Source: Gammaproteobacteria bacterium
GTDB taxonomy: Bacteria > Pseudomonadota > Gammaproteobacteria > Steroidobacterales > Steroidobacteraceae
Length of the DNA stretch: 12,784 nt
Reading direction: 5' to 3'
Assembly: GCA_030040235.1 (NCBI GenBank)
Contig: JASHUC010000508.1
Coordinates: 1 to 12,784 of the forward strand
Shown here: piece by piece, positions 1 to 7,340 of the stretch
Position numbering within the stretch: the first letter of the stretch is position 1
Layout: every line of letters starts with the position of its first letter
Made by a program: the position numbers and the translations under genes
The notes under the pieces: generated by a model
Databases searched by the model: none
What the model was told of the DNA's origin: nothing
What the model saw: the letters and a program-made list of their open reading frames with translations, nothing else

Positions 1-138
1 CGTCTTCTCGCTGTGGAACGGGCAGCAGGCCTTGTACTCGCGGCCGGCTTTCTTCAGCGCGATGCGCGCGCCGATGACCTCGACGATATTGGCCCGCGCG
101 ATGAGCTCATCGATGAAACTGCGAGGGATCAGGCTCAT
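1..138 (-). CDS. dnaG: DNA primase DnaG, N-terminal part only (runs off the window start)
   Basis: DnaG makes the RNA primers for DNA replication at the fork, working with the DnaB helicase. Only the first 46 residues are visible. They match the family's N-terminus: I4-P5-R6-S7-F8-I9-D10-E11-L12 is the usual opening, and C39-P40-F41-H42 is the first half (C-x2-H) of the CHC2 zinc-binding site; the second Cys pair lies outside the window. I place the start at 138 because family members begin a few residues before the IPxxFI motif. An in-frame ATG at 171 would add 11 residues and cannot be excluded. Neither start has a clear Shine-Dalgarno sequence, which fits low, coupled translation. It is the third gene after rpsU and yqeY, as in the macromolecular synthesis operon, where rpoD normally follows. 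A hairpin lies just upstream (173-204). Identity is nearly certain; the exact start is not. Confidence 0.95.
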   Translation of the reverse strand, partial: MSLIPRSFIDELIARANIVEVIGARIALKKAGREYKACCPFHSEKT

Positions 139-172
139 GGACGCACGCAAGGATAGCGCAGAACGGCTCATG

Positions 173-204
173 GGGACTCTGGCAGGGGAATTTGCCGGAG
201 TCCC
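173..204 (-). promoter_or_regulatory. Hairpin at the yqeY stop codon, before dnaG
   Basis: The arms are 173-179 and 198-204 (GGGACTC/GAGTCCC, 7 bp), then one mismatch (180/197), then 181-184 with 193-196 (GGCA/TGCC), around an 8-nt loop. In the minus-strand transcript the stem begins at the last base of the yqeY stop codon (204-206) and ends one base before the alternative dnaG ATG at 171. There is no T-run after it, so it is not a standard intrinsic terminator. In E. coli a partial terminator and RNA processing sites in this operon lower dnaG expression relative to its neighbours. A similar role here is inference. Confidence 0.55.
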
Positions 205-653
205 TATTTACTGCTCAGCCGTTCCTTGATCCGTGCGCTGAGGGCTGCCATGTCGGTGCGGCCTTGGGCCTTCGCTTTGGCGGCCGCCATCACCTTGCCC
301 ATGTCCTTCATGGAGCTCGCGCCGGTTGCGCGCACGGCCTCGTCGATGAGTGCGGTGACCTCGGCCCCGGAGAGTTGCGCGGGCAGGTAGCCCTGCACGA
401 TGGCGAGCTCCGCAGTCTCCTTGGCGACGAGATCTGCGCGTCCGCCGCTTTCGAACTGGGCGATCGACTCGCGCCGCTGCTTCACCATCTTCTCGAGCAC
501 CGCGAGCACCTGGGTGTCATCGAGCATCACGCGCTCGTCCACCTCGCGCTGCTTGATCGCTGCGAGAATCAGGCGAATCGTCGACAGCCGCTCGCGCTCG
601 CCGGCGCGCAGCGCGCTCTTCATGTCATCGGTGATACGGTCTTTGAGAGTCAT
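204..653 (-). CDS. yqeY: GatB/YqeY domain protein
   Basis: This is a 149-residue protein made up of just the YqeY domain, the same helical fold that ends the GatB subunit of Asp-tRNA(Asn)/Glu-tRNA(Gln) amidotransferase. Its role is poorly defined; a tRNA-related function is inferred from that homology. The N-terminus (L3-K4-D5-R6, then a helix with M11-K12-S13-A14), the L23-S24-T25-I26-R27 segment and the Y93-L94-P95-A96-Q97-L98 motif in the middle are family hallmarks, and the length is normal (about 147-150). The ATG at 653 is the first in frame after rpsU and fits the family start. A weak GGGTG lies just upstream. It lies between rpsU (52-bp gap) and dnaG (65-bp gap) on the same strand, a common arrangement in Proteobacteria, so it is probably co-transcribed with them. 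Confidence 0.93.
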   Translation of the reverse strand: MTLKDRITDDMKSALRAGERERLSTIRLILAAIKQREVDERVMLDDTQVLAVLEKMVKQRRESIAQFESGGRADLVAKETAELAIVQGYLPAQLSGAEVTALIDEAVRATGASSMKDMGKVMAAAKAKAQGRTDMAALSARIKERLSSK

Positions 654-694
654 GGCACACCCGCAAGCTCGCAGGGGGCGCCAGAGGAGCTTGA

Positions 695-717
695 GCGCAG
701 CGAGCTCAGCGCTGCGC
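695..717 (-). promoter_or_regulatory. Hairpin enclosing the rpsU stop codon
   Basis: An 8-bp perfect inverted repeat (GCGCAGCG at 695-702, CGCTGCGC at 710-717) with a 7-nt loop. The rpsU stop codon (706-708) lies in the loop, so the 5' arm covers the last codons of rpsU. No T-run follows in the minus-strand direction. It may act as a 3'-end stabiliser or a partial terminator that sets S21 output above the downstream genes. That role is inferred from position only. Confidence 0.5.
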
Positions 718-918
718 CCTGAGCATCGAGTCGCGCGACACCCGCTTCATGTGCCGCTTGATCGCGGCCGCCTTCTTGCGTTTCCGTTCCTGAGTCGGCT
801 TCTCGTAGAATTCGCGCCGGCGCAGCTCGGTGAGAATGCCCGCCTTTTCACAGGCGCGCTTGAAACGCCGCAACGCGGCATCGAAATACTCGTTCTCGCG
901 AACACGAACGCTCGGCAT
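706..918 (-). CDS. rpsU: 30S ribosomal protein S21
   Basis: S21 is a small, highly basic protein of the 30S subunit that sits near the 3' end of 16S rRNA and helps initiation on natural mRNAs. The 70 residues match the family across their length: [10 protein letters not shown] at the start, then A15-L16-R17-R18-F19-K20-R21, C23-E24-K25-A26-G27, R34-R35-E36-F37-Y38-E39-K40-P41 and a Lys/Arg-rich tail. The usual length is 70-71. The ATG at 918 has a good Shine-Dalgarno (GAGG, 5 nt upstream). It is the first gene of the rpsU-yqeY-dnaG cluster and is transcribed divergently from tsaD, with 78 bp between the two starts; its promoter must lie there or inside tsaD. Confidence 0.97.
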   Translation of the reverse strand: MPSVRVRENEYFDAALRRFKRACEKAGILTELRRREFYEKPTQERKRKKAAAIKRHMKRVSRDSMLRAQR

Positions 919-958
919 CGAAACCTCAAGCCATTGATTTGGCTGACTTTACGAACTG

Positions 959-975
959 CCCCGACGGGATCGGGG
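959..975. repeat. Inverted repeat in the rpsU/tsaD divergent spacer
   Basis: CCCCGA (959-964) and TCGGGG (970-975) form a 6-bp, all-matched stem with a 5-nt loop, in the 78-bp spacer between the rpsU and tsaD start codons. It ends 21 bp before the tsaD ATG. It could be a leader hairpin for either gene or an operator. I could not find a convincing sigma-70 promoter around it on either strand. Confidence 0.4.
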
Positions 976-996
976 CGGGGATTCTAAATAGCCGCG

Positions 997-2034
997 ATGG
1001 AAAAGGCAAAGTGCGTACGGGTTCTCGCTCTCGAGTCCTCATGCGACGAGAGCGCCGCCGCCGTGCTCGATGAGCGCGAGGGCCTGCTCGCGCACGAGAT
1101 CTACAGCCAGTTCGAGCTGCACCGGGGCTTCGGCGGGGTCGTCCCCGAGCTCGCCTCGCGCGACCACGTGCGGCGGCTGCTGCCGCTCGTGGCCGCCGTC
1201 CTGGAGCGCTCCGCGACCGGCCCCCGCGACCTTCGCGGGGTGGCCTACACCGCCGGCCCCGGCCTCGTCGGGGCACTCCTGACCGGAGCGGCGCTCGCGC
1301 GGAGCCTCGCCTACGCCTGGGGCATCCCGGCGCTCGGAGTGCACCATCTCGAGGGACACCTGCTCGCCGCGTTGCTCGAGCCGGAGCCGCCCCCCTTTCC
1401 GCACGTCGCGCTGCTCGTATCGGGGGGGCACACGCTGCTCACCGAGGTGCAGGCGATCGGGCGTTACCGGCTGCTCGGCGCGAGCCGCGACGATGCCGCC
1501 GGCGAGGCGTTCGACAAGACGGCGAAGCTGCTCGGCCTGCCCTACCCCGGCGGACCGCAGCTCGCACGGCTCGCCGAGGAGGGCAGACCGGGAGCGTTCG
1601 AGTTCCCGCGTCCCATGCTCGACCGTCCGGGGCTCGAGTTCAGCTTCTCCGGGCTCAAGACCGCGGTGCTGCACGCCATTCGCGGCAAGCCGCTCACCGA
1701 GACGCTCAAGAAGGATGTCGCCCGTGCCGTGCAGGAGGCCATCGTCGAGACGCTCACCGCTAAGGCGCTGCGCGCACTCGACTACACGGGCCTCGACGTG
1801 CTCGTGATCTGCGGCGGCGTCGGTGCCAATCGGCGGCTGCGCGAGCGCCTCTCGGGCGCGGTCGCGGCGCGCGGCGGCCGCCTCTACTATCCGCGCCTCG
1901 AATTCTGCACGGACAACGCCGCCATGATCGCCGTGGCCGGCCTCGCGCGGCTCAAGGCGGGCGAGCACGACGAGCTCGCGATCCGCGCCCGCGTGGACTG
2001 GCCCCTCGAGTCGCTACGGCCGGTGGGTGCATGA
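997..2034 (+). CDS. tsaD: tRNA N6-adenosine threonylcarbamoyltransferase TsaD
   Basis: TsaD (YgjD/Gcp) transfers the threonylcarbamoyl group from threonylcarbamoyl-AMP to A37 of tRNAs that read ANN codons, working with TsaB and TsaE in the cytoplasm. The protein has 345 residues (E. coli 337). Visible landmarks are the N-terminal L11-A12-L13-E14-S15-S16-C17-D18-E19 ATPase motif, the metal-binding H117-L-E-G-H121, the S-G-G-H-T phosphate loop shortly after, and the C-terminal T305-D306-N307-A308-A309-M310 segment whose Asp is the third metal ligand. The ATG at 997 gives the standard N-terminus; no strong Shine-Dalgarno is present. It is divergent from rpsU, a classical arrangement, and its stop overlaps the folB start by 4 bp (ATGA), so the two are translationally coupled. 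All key residues are present. Confidence 0.97.
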   Translation: MEKAKCVRVLALESSCDESAAAVLDEREGLLAHEIYSQFELHRGFGGVVPELASRDHVRRLLPLVAAVLERSATGPRDLRGVAYTAGPGLVGALLTGAALARSLAYAWGIPALGVHHLEGHLLAALLEPEPPPFPHVALLVSGGHTLLTEVQAIGRYRLLGASRDDAAGEAFDKTAKLLGLPYPGGPQLARLAEEGRPGAFEFPRPMLDRPGLEFSFSGLKTAVLHAIRGKPLTETLKKDVARAVQEAIVETLTAKALRALDYTGLDVLVICGGVGANRRLRERLSGAVAARGGRLYYPRLEFCTDNAAMIAVAGLARLKAGEHDELAIRARVDWPLESLRPVGA

Positions 2035-2447
2035 ACCGCAGCACCCCGAGCGATCGCATTTTTCTGCGCGGTCTGTCGATCGAATGCATCATCGGCTTCA
2101 TCGAGTGGGAACGGCGCCTCAAGCAGACGGTGGTGATCGATCTGGAGCTTCCCGTCGATGGCCGCCGCGCAGCGCTCACGGACGAGGTCGGAGCGACGCT
2201 CGACTACAAGCGCGTCGCCAAGCGGGTGATCGCCTTCGTGGGGGCTTCGCAGTTCAAGCTGGTCGAGACGCTGGCGCATCGCACGGCGCTCCTCATTCTG
2301 GAGGAGTTCGCGCTGCCCTGGGTGCGCATCAGCCTCAACAAGCCCGGTGCGGTGCGCAGCTCCCGCGACGTGGGTGTGACGCTCGAGCGCACCCAGGCGG
2401 ACCTCAAGACGGGGCGCCCGCCCGACCTGCCGTCCCACGAGGATTGA
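2031..2447 (+). CDS. folB: Dihydroneopterin aldolase FolB
   Basis: FolB cleaves 7,8-dihydroneopterin to 6-hydroxymethyl-7,8-dihydropterin and glycolaldehyde (and can epimerise at C2'), an early step of folate synthesis. The protein has 138 residues (E. coli about 122; the extra length is mostly the C-terminal tail). The motif I21-G22-F23-I24-E25-W26-E27 matches the family's start. Y59, E79 (in V-E-T-L-A) and K104 (in N-K-P-G-A-V) correspond to the catalytic Tyr, Glu and Lys known from characterised aldolases. The start ATG overlaps the tsaD stop (ATGA), and folK starts 1 bp after its stop. The product is the direct substrate of FolK, encoded next. It is complete, with no missing residues. Confidence 0.95.
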   Translation: MNRSTPSDRIFLRGLSIECIIGFIEWERRLKQTVVIDLELPVDGRRAALTDEVGATLDYKRVAKRVIAFVGASQFKLVETLAHRTALLILEEFALPWVRISLNKPGAVRSSRDVGVTLERTQADLKTGRPPDLPSHED

Positions 2448-2448
2448 G

Positions 2449-2982
2449 ATGCCCGAGGTCTATGTCGCCGCGGGCAGCAATATCGACCCCGAGCGGCGGC
2501 TGGCCCGGGCGGCGGCCGAGCTCGAGGCGAGCTTCGCTCCGGTGCGCTTCTCGCCGTGGTACCGCAACCGTGCGCTCGGGTTCTCAGGTGCGGACTTCAT
2601 CAACTTCGTGGCGGCCTTCGGCACGGTCTGGCCCGTGCGCGCAGTGCTGGCGCGGTTGCGCGCGATCGAGGCGCTGTGCGGACGAGCGCGCGAGGATCCG
2701 AAATGGGCGCCGCGCGCGATGGATCTGGACATCCTGCTCTACGGGGAGCTCATCTGCCAGGAGCCCGCGCTCACGCTGCCGCGGCCCGATCTGCTCGTGC
2801 GGGCCTACATGCTCGGCCCGCTCGCCGACCTCGCTCCGCAGCTCCTGCATCCGACCGCGGGCACGACGATCGGGGAGCTCTGGAGTCGATTCGACCGGGC
2901 GAGCCATCCTCTGGAGCGGATCGAGCCGGTCTTCACCAGCCGAGGCTGCGACCCCCGTCCACCGCGAGAATCTGGCCGGTGA
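2449..2982 (+). CDS. folK: 6-hydroxymethyl-7,8-dihydropterin pyrophosphokinase FolK
   Basis: FolK transfers pyrophosphate from ATP to 6-hydroxymethyl-7,8-dihydropterin, preparing it for dihydropteroate synthase. At 177 residues it is slightly longer than E. coli FolK (159). It opens with the V6-A7-A8-G9-S10-N11 motif, has W37-Y38-R39 and the F50-I51-N52 pterin-side segment, and carries the family signature K-W-A-P-R-A-M-D-L-D-I-L-L, in which D92 and D94 are the magnesium ligands. H-P-T near the C-terminus is also conserved. It starts 1 bp after folB, so translation is probably coupled. Its last 50 bp (2933-2982) overlap the 3' end of the pteridine reductase gene on the other strand; the overlapping tail is beyond the conserved domain. 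Confidence 0.95.
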   Translation: MPEVYVAAGSNIDPERRLARAAAELEASFAPVRFSPWYRNRALGFSGADFINFVAAFGTVWPVRAVLARLRAIEALCGRAREDPKWAPRAMDLDILLYGELICQEPALTLPRPDLLVRAYMLGPLADLAPQLLHPTAGTTIGELWSRFDRASHPLERIEPVFTSRGCDPRPPRESGR

Positions 2983-3688
2983 CGTACGGGGCGTCCTGCG
3001 CAAAGAAAAGCACCGCCCGCGCGACATCGAGCGCGGATCCGGCGCGTTTGAGCAGCGTGCGCGAGATGATCTGCTCCTTCAGCCCGGGGTCGAGCGGCTC
3101 CGGCCACATCACCGGGCCCGGCGCCACCGCGTTGACGCGCACCTCGGGGGCGAGCTCGCGCGCGAGCGCGCGGGTGAGGGCGATGAGGCCCGCCTTGGCG
3201 ATGCTGTATACGGCGTACTCGCGCAGGGGCCGCACGCCGTGGATGTCCACGAGATTGACGATGAGGCCGCGCGAGGCCTCAAGCGCGGGGGCCGCGGCTT
3301 GCGCGAGGAACAGCGGCGCCTTGAGGTTCGTGCCGAGGAGATTATCCCACTGCCGCTCCTCGATTCGGCCGAGCGGCGTGGGGAAGAAGCTCGAGGCATT
3401 GTTGACGAGAACATCGAGTCTGCCGAACGCTGCGGCGGCCTCGGCCGCGAGCGGCGCGAGCCGGCCGGTCTCGAGGAGGTCGGCCTGCAATGTGACCACC
3501 GAGCGCGGGCGGCTCGCATTGAGGCTCGCGGCGAGGGTCTCGGCCGCATCGCGCGAGCTGCGGTAATGCAGGACCAGATCGAGGCCGGCCCCATGCAGTG
3601 TGCGCGCGAGCTCTGCGCCGATGCGGCGCGCCGCTCCGGTGATGAGCGCCGCTTTGCCCTCGAGCGGCCGGGACTGCGATTGCGGCAT
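2933..3688 (-). CDS. Pteridine reductase (SDR family, PTR1/FolM-like)
   Basis: This is an NADPH-dependent short-chain dehydrogenase that very likely reduces dihydropterins and/or dihydrofolate. It has 251 residues. The nucleotide site is T17-G18-A19-A20-R21-R22-I23-G24, whose Arg-Arg form is typical of pteridine reductases rather than ordinary SDRs (TGxxxGIG), followed by H41-Y42-R43-S44-S45, which reads the 2'-phosphate of NADPH. N96-N97-A98-S99 is the SDR structural motif. The catalytic set is D148...Y161-x3-K165: Asp replaces the usual SDR serine, with the same 13-residue Asp-Tyr spacing as Leishmania PTR1 (D181/Y194). It converges on folK with a 50-bp overlap and supports the folB-folK pathway. 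It could be called folM or ptr1; the substrate is inferred. The start at 3688 is 11 bp from the divergent methyltransferase ATG. Confidence 0.9.
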   Translation of the reverse strand: MPQSQSRPLEGKAALITGAARRIGAELARTLHGAGLDLVLHYRSSRDAAETLAASLNASRPRSVVTLQADLLETGRLAPLAAEAAAAFGRLDVLVNNASSFFPTPLGRIEERQWDNLLGTNLKAPLFLAQAAAPALEASRGLIVNLVDIHGVRPLREYAVYSIAKAGLIALTRALARELAPEVRVNAVAPGPVMWPEPLDPGLKEQIISRTLLKRAGSALDVARAVLFFAQDAPYVTGQILAVDGGRSLGW

Positions 3689-3699
3689 AGACCGCGATT

Positions 3700-4887
3700 A
3701 TGAGCCCATTCATGCCGCTCTCGACGCTTCCACCCCTCACGGCGGAGGAGCGCGAGCATTCCGCCCACCTCGAGGCGCTGATCCGCCGGCGCATCGCGGA
3801 GGCGGGTGGCTGGATCGACTTCGAGACGTTCATGGACCTCGCGCTCTATGCGCCGGGTCTCGGGTATTACAGCGCCGGGAGCGCCAAGCTCGGTCCCGCA
3901 GGCGATTTCGTGACCTCCCCGGAGCTCGGCGAGCTCTTCAGTGCCTGCGTCGCACGCCAGTGCGCCGAGATCCTCGCCGGGCTCGAGGGCGGCGAGATCC
4001 TCGAGTTCGGCGGGGGCACCGGGCGCATGGCCGCCACGGTGCTGTGCGCTCTCGAGCGCCTCGGCGCCTTGCCCGAGCGCTACGCGATCCTCGAGGTGAG
4101 TGCGGACTTGAGGGCGCGGCAGCAGGAGCTCGTGAGGACACTCCAAGCGCCGCTCGCCGAGCGAGTGGTCTGGCTCGAGCGCTGGCCGCAACATCCCCTG
4201 CGCGGGGTGATGCTCGCGAACGAGGTGCTCGATGCGCTCGCGTGCCAGCGCTTCCGTGTGGGAGCCGAGCGGATCGGCGCACTCGGCGTCGGCATCGGCG
4301 CGGACGGTGCGCTCGCAGAACTCGAGCGGCCGGCCGGCGAGCGATTGCGGGCGGCCTGCGGGGCGCTGCTCGACTCGCTCCCGCAATCCCTGCCCGAGGG
4401 GTATCGCTCGGAGATCTGCTTGCGGCTTCCGCCATGGATCGCGGGGGTCGCAGACCGGCTCGAGCGCGGCGCGCTGCTCGTCTTCGACTACGGACTGCCG
4501 CGCGCCCAGTACTACCATCCCGAGCGGCGCACGGGCACGCTGCGCGCACATTTCCGGCATCGCGCGCACGAGGATCCGCTCACGCGCCTCGGCCTGCAGG
4601 ACATCACGGCGTGGGTCGACTTCACGCGGGTGGCGGAGGCTGCCGATGCGGCGCGGCTCGAGGTGCTCGGCTTTGCCACGCAGGCCGCCTTCCTCCTCGG
4701 CACGGGCATCGAGGAACTCCTTGCCGGCGCCCTCGATCAGAAGGAGCGCGCCCGGTTGGCGGGCGAAGCACGCCGGCTGCTGTTGCCCGGAGAGATGGGC
4801 GAGGCATTCAAGGTGATGGCTCTCGGGCGGGGATGCTCCGAGCGGCTGCGCGGCTTCGCGCATCAGGACCTGCGCGCAACGCTGTAG
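3700..4887 (+). CDS. SAM-dependent methyltransferase, MidA/NDUFAF7 family
   Basis: This 395-residue cytoplasmic protein belongs to the COG1565 family. Its mitochondrial member NDUFAF7/MidA dimethylates an arginine of the complex I subunit NDUFS2; the bacterial role is not established. The hallmark G68-D69-F70-V71-T72-S73-P74-E75 is present, preceded by a Y-Y-S-A-G segment. The SAM-binding loop is E102-F103-G104-G105-G106-T107-G108, and a later L-A-N-E-V-L-D-A motif (near 4211-4234) lies where the family has its L-x-N-E-x-x-D-A signature. The C-terminal part includes the F-D-Y-G and H-x3-H-A-H-E segments. The ATG at 3700 is used; a second in-frame ATG at 3712 is equally free of a Shine-Dalgarno. 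It is divergent from the pteridine reductase (11 bp) and convergent with cca (15-bp gap). Confidence 0.88.
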   Translation: MSPFMPLSTLPPLTAEEREHSAHLEALIRRRIAEAGGWIDFETFMDLALYAPGLGYYSAGSAKLGPAGDFVTSPELGELFSACVARQCAEILAGLEGGEILEFGGGTGRMAATVLCALERLGALPERYAILEVSADLRARQQELVRTLQAPLAERVVWLERWPQHPLRGVMLANEVLDALACQRFRVGAERIGALGVGIGADGALAELERPAGERLRAACGALLDSLPQSLPEGYRSEICLRLPPWIAGVADRLERGALLVFDYGLPRAQYYHPERRTGTLRAHFRHRAHEDPLTRLGLQDITAWVDFTRVAEAADAARLEVLGFATQAAFLLGTGIEELLAGALDQKERARLAGEARRLLLPGEMGEAFKVMALGRGCSERLRGFAHQDLRATL

Positions 4888-4902
4888 CGCGGGACGCTCT
4901 GC

Positions 4903-6141
4903 TCAGGAATGCTTCGCTGGATACGACGCCTTGAAAGCCTCGAGTACCGCGAGGCGCTTGCGGCGAATGCTCGCGCCCACGTTCGGTCCCTCGAGCCCGC
5001 GCCGCTCCTCCTCGCTGAGCGACACGCGCGCGGCCTGCGCCTGGGCGCGGCGCAGATACTCGGCTTGCGGATACGGCCGGTCCTCGAGCCCGGTGCGCCC
5101 GCGCGCATCGGCCTCGCAGGCGAGCAGCAGCTCCGCGAAGCGTTGTGGGCGGCGGAACGCGTCCGTGGTCTCGAGCAGCTTCAGCACGGTCGAGGGCTTG
5201 AGCTCGAGCGCGCGGTGCACGTTCGTGTGGTGCCGCGCCGCGAGGACGGCAAGCTCGTGGTGCTCGCTCGGGGTCTTCAGACGCTCGGCGAGCGCCTCGA
5301 TGAGCGGCACGCCCGCCTCCTCGTGTCCGGGGTGGCTCGGCCAGCGCTCGTGCGGCGTGAGAGCCTTGCCGAGATCATGCACGAGCGCGGCGAAGCGCAC
5401 CGCGGTCGAGGCGCCGGCGCGGGCCGCATGGCGCAACGCGAGCAGCACGTGAACGCCCGTGTCGATCTCGGGGTGCCAGCGCGCCGGCTGCGGGACCCCG
5501 AACAGGGCTTCGAGCTCGGGAAACAGCGGCGCCAGCGCGCCGCAGGATCTCAGCACCTCGAAGAACACCTCGGGGCGGGCCTCCCCGAGCGCGCGCTCGG
5601 TTTCCTGCCAGACTCGCTCCGCAACGAGCGCATGGACCTCCCCGGAGGCGACCATGCGGGCCATGAGAGCCGCCGTTTCTTCCGCGACCTTGAAACCGAG
5701 CGGTGCAAAGCGCGCCGCGAACCGGGCAACGCGCAGGATTCTCACCGGATCCTCGATGAAGGCATCGGAGACGTGGCGCAGCACGCGCGCATCGAGGTCG
5801 CGGCGTCCGCCGTAAGGATCGATCAGCTCTCCCGAGGCGCTCTCGGCCATCGCATTGATGGTCAGATCGCGGCGTCGCAGATCCTCCTCGAGCGTCACCG
5901 TGCGCGAGAACTCGGTCGTGAACCCACGGTATCCGGGGGCGACCTTGCGCTCGAGTCGGGCGAGCGCATATTCCTCGCGCGTCTCGGGATGGAGAAACAC
6001 CGGGAACTCGCGTCCGACCGGGGTGAAGCCGCGCGCGATGAGCTCGGCGGGCTCGGAGCCGATGACGACCCAGTCGCGTTCGCGCACGGGCCGCCCGAGC
6101 AAGCGGTCACGGACTGCCCCGCCCACCAAGTACACTTGCAT
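4903..6141 (-). CDS. cca: Multifunctional CCA-adding tRNA nucleotidyltransferase (with HD phosphohydrolase domain)
   Basis: Cca builds or repairs the 3'-CCA end of tRNAs without a template. The protein has 412 residues, the same as E. coli Cca, and matches it along its whole length. V6-G7-G8-A9-V10-R11-D12 is the nucleotide-binding start. E21-R22-D23-W24 carries the two metal-binding acidic residues; E. coli has Asp at 21, and Asp/Glu alternate in this fold. R90-R91-D92-L93-T94-I95-N96-A97 is the family's RRD motif, and the nucleotide-selecting E-D-P-x-R-I-L-R helix follows (130-137). An HD domain follows with H255-D256, as in the phosphatase/phosphodiesterase part of E. coli Cca. The ATG at 6141 gives the E. 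coli-like N-terminus. It converges on the methyltransferase gene and diverges from the metallopeptidase gene, whose start is 54 bp away. Confidence 0.96.
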   Translation of the reverse strand: MQVYLVGGAVRDRLLGRPVRERDWVVIGSEPAELIARGFTPVGREFPVFLHPETREEYALARLERKVAPGYRGFTTEFSRTVTLEEDLRRRDLTINAMAESASGELIDPYGGRRDLDARVLRHVSDAFIEDPVRILRVARFAARFAPLGFKVAEETAALMARMVASGEVHALVAERVWQETERALGEARPEVFFEVLRSCGALAPLFPELEALFGVPQPARWHPEIDTGVHVLLALRHAARAGASTAVRFAALVHDLGKALTPHERWPSHPGHEEAGVPLIEALAERLKTPSEHHELAVLAARHHTNVHRALELKPSTVLKLLETTDAFRRPQRFAELLLACEADARGRTGLEDRPYPQAEYLRRAQAQAARVSLSEEERRGLEGPNVGASIRRKRLAVLEAFKASYPAKHS

Positions 6142-6194
6142 GTTCCCATGTTAACCGAGAGCCGGCCGCGCATAGCCGCCCGGAGGGGCGAGGG

Positions 6195-7340
6195 ATGCTG
6201 TCTGCGCTGAGTTGGGCGCAGGCGTGCAGCCGTGCGCGGCCCGCGCTGGCGGCCCTCGTTGCCGCGCGGCTCGCGCTCGCGGGCATCCTTTGTCTGGCGC
6301 TGCCGGGCTGCTACCTGCTGCAGGCCGCACACGGTGAAGTGCGGGTCCTCGCGAAGCGCCGCCCGATCGACAAAGTGATCGCGGATCCGAAAACCCCGCA
6401 GCGGCTGCGGGCAACGCTCGAGCAGGTGCGCGCGGCGCGCAACTTCGCGACCCAGGTGCTCTATCTCCCGAACAACCGCAGCTACCGTACCTACGCGGAC
6501 ATCGGCCGCCCGTACGTCGTGTGGAACGTGGTCGCAGCCCCCGAGTTCTCGGTGGTGCCGAAGCACTGGTGTTTCCCGATCGTCGGCTGCGTCGCCTACC
6601 GCGGCTACTTCAGCGAGCGCAAGGCCCGAGCGTTCGCCGCGCAGCTCCGGGCGCACGGCTTCGATGTGTCGCTCGGCGGGGTTCCCGCCTACTCGACGCT
6701 CGGCCGATTCGCCGATCCGGTGATGAGCACGATGCTTCCGTACGGCAACATCGAGCTCGCCGGCATCATCTTTCACGAGCTCACACATCAGCTGCTGTAC
6801 GTGCCCGGGGACTCCTCCTTCAACGAGGCGTTCGCCGTGACCGTCGAGCACGAGGGCGTCAGGCGCTGGCTGCTCCTTCAGGGGCGCCTCTCCGATCTGG
6901 CGCGCTACGAGGAGAGCGACCGGCGCGATCTCGAGTACGCGCGGCTGTTCCGCCGCTATCGCGCGGAGCTCGAGAAGCTCTACGCCTCGGGTCTTCCCCC
7001 CGATGCCATGCGCAGGCGCAAGCGCGCCGTCTTCGCGGCTCTCGCCGCCGACATGGCGAGGCTCGCAGCGAGCTCGAAGGGGCCTGCGCCCTATCAGGAG
7101 TGGCTCGACGAAGGACTCAACAATGCCGATCTCGCCTCGGTTGCGACCTACTACGATTGCGTACCGGGCTTCGAGCGGCTGCTGCGCGCGGACGAGGGCG
7201 ACCTGAGGCGCTTCTACGCCGACGTGCGCGCGCTCGCGCGCGAGCCGACGGCCGAACGCGATGCGGCCGTTTGTAGCGCGAGTACCCCGCCGCTCTCAGC
7301 GCTCGCCGGCACGCATGCGCTCCAGGCGCGCCGGTTCTGA
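6195..7340 (+). CDS. Predicted aminopeptidase lipoprotein (PF10023/COG4324-like zinc metallopeptidase)
   Basis: A 381-residue predicted exported zinc peptidase. The N-terminus has an Arg-containing n-region, a hydrophobic stretch (about 17-36) and a lipobox-like L36-P37-G38-C39, so C39 is probably lipidated; the Pro at -2 is not ideal. The catalytic core is H194-E195-L196-T197-H198 (HExxH) with N210-E211-A212-F213 following, whose E211 is the likely third zinc ligand. The segment after the lipid site (Y40-L41-L42-Q43-A44, then R-R-P-I-D) and V-P-x-Y-S-T-L-G-R-F-x-D-P before the catalytic motif are typical of the PF10023 family. The ATG at 6195 follows a strong GGAGG (6182-6186). Substrates are not known for this family, and the name aminopeptidase is a prediction. 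The last 45 bp overlap the convergent gene at 7296. Confidence 0.87.
   Translation: MLSALSWAQACSRARPALAALVAARLALAGILCLALPGCYLLQAAHGEVRVLAKRRPIDKVIADPKTPQRLRATLEQVRAARNFATQVLYLPNNRSYRTYADIGRPYVVWNVVAAPEFSVVPKHWCFPIVGCVAYRGYFSERKARAFAAQLRAHGFDVSLGGVPAYSTLGRFADPVMSTMLPYGNIELAGIIFHELTHQLLYVPGDSSFNEAFAVTVEHEGVRRWLLLQGRLSDLARYEESDRRDLEYARLFRRYRAELEKLYASGLPPDAMRRRKRAVFAALAADMARLAASSKGPAPYQEWLDEGLNNADLASVATYYDCVPGFERLLRADEGDLRRFYADVRALAREPTAERDAAVCSASTPPLSALAGTHALQARRF

Noticed and set aside
2027..3703. A 558-codon plus-strand frame over folB, folK and the reductase
   Set aside because: Crosses three recognised genes out of frame, is rich in Arg/Ser/Ala and has no recognisable domain.
3109..4863. 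A 584-codon open frame on the minus strand across the methyltransferase and reductase genes
   Set aside because: Overlaps two confidently identified genes, shows no domain, and changes composition midway as the gene beneath it changes.
6073..6081. Glu in place of the first metal-binding Asp of Cca (E21-R-D23) as a defect
   Set aside because: Nucleotidyltransferases of this fold allow Asp or Glu at these positions, and all other motifs are intact, so the enzyme is very probably active.
4909..6210. A 433-codon plus-strand frame opposite cca
   Set aside because: Antisense to a complete CCA enzyme and composed of repetitive Arg/Leu/Glu-rich sequence; no start signal.
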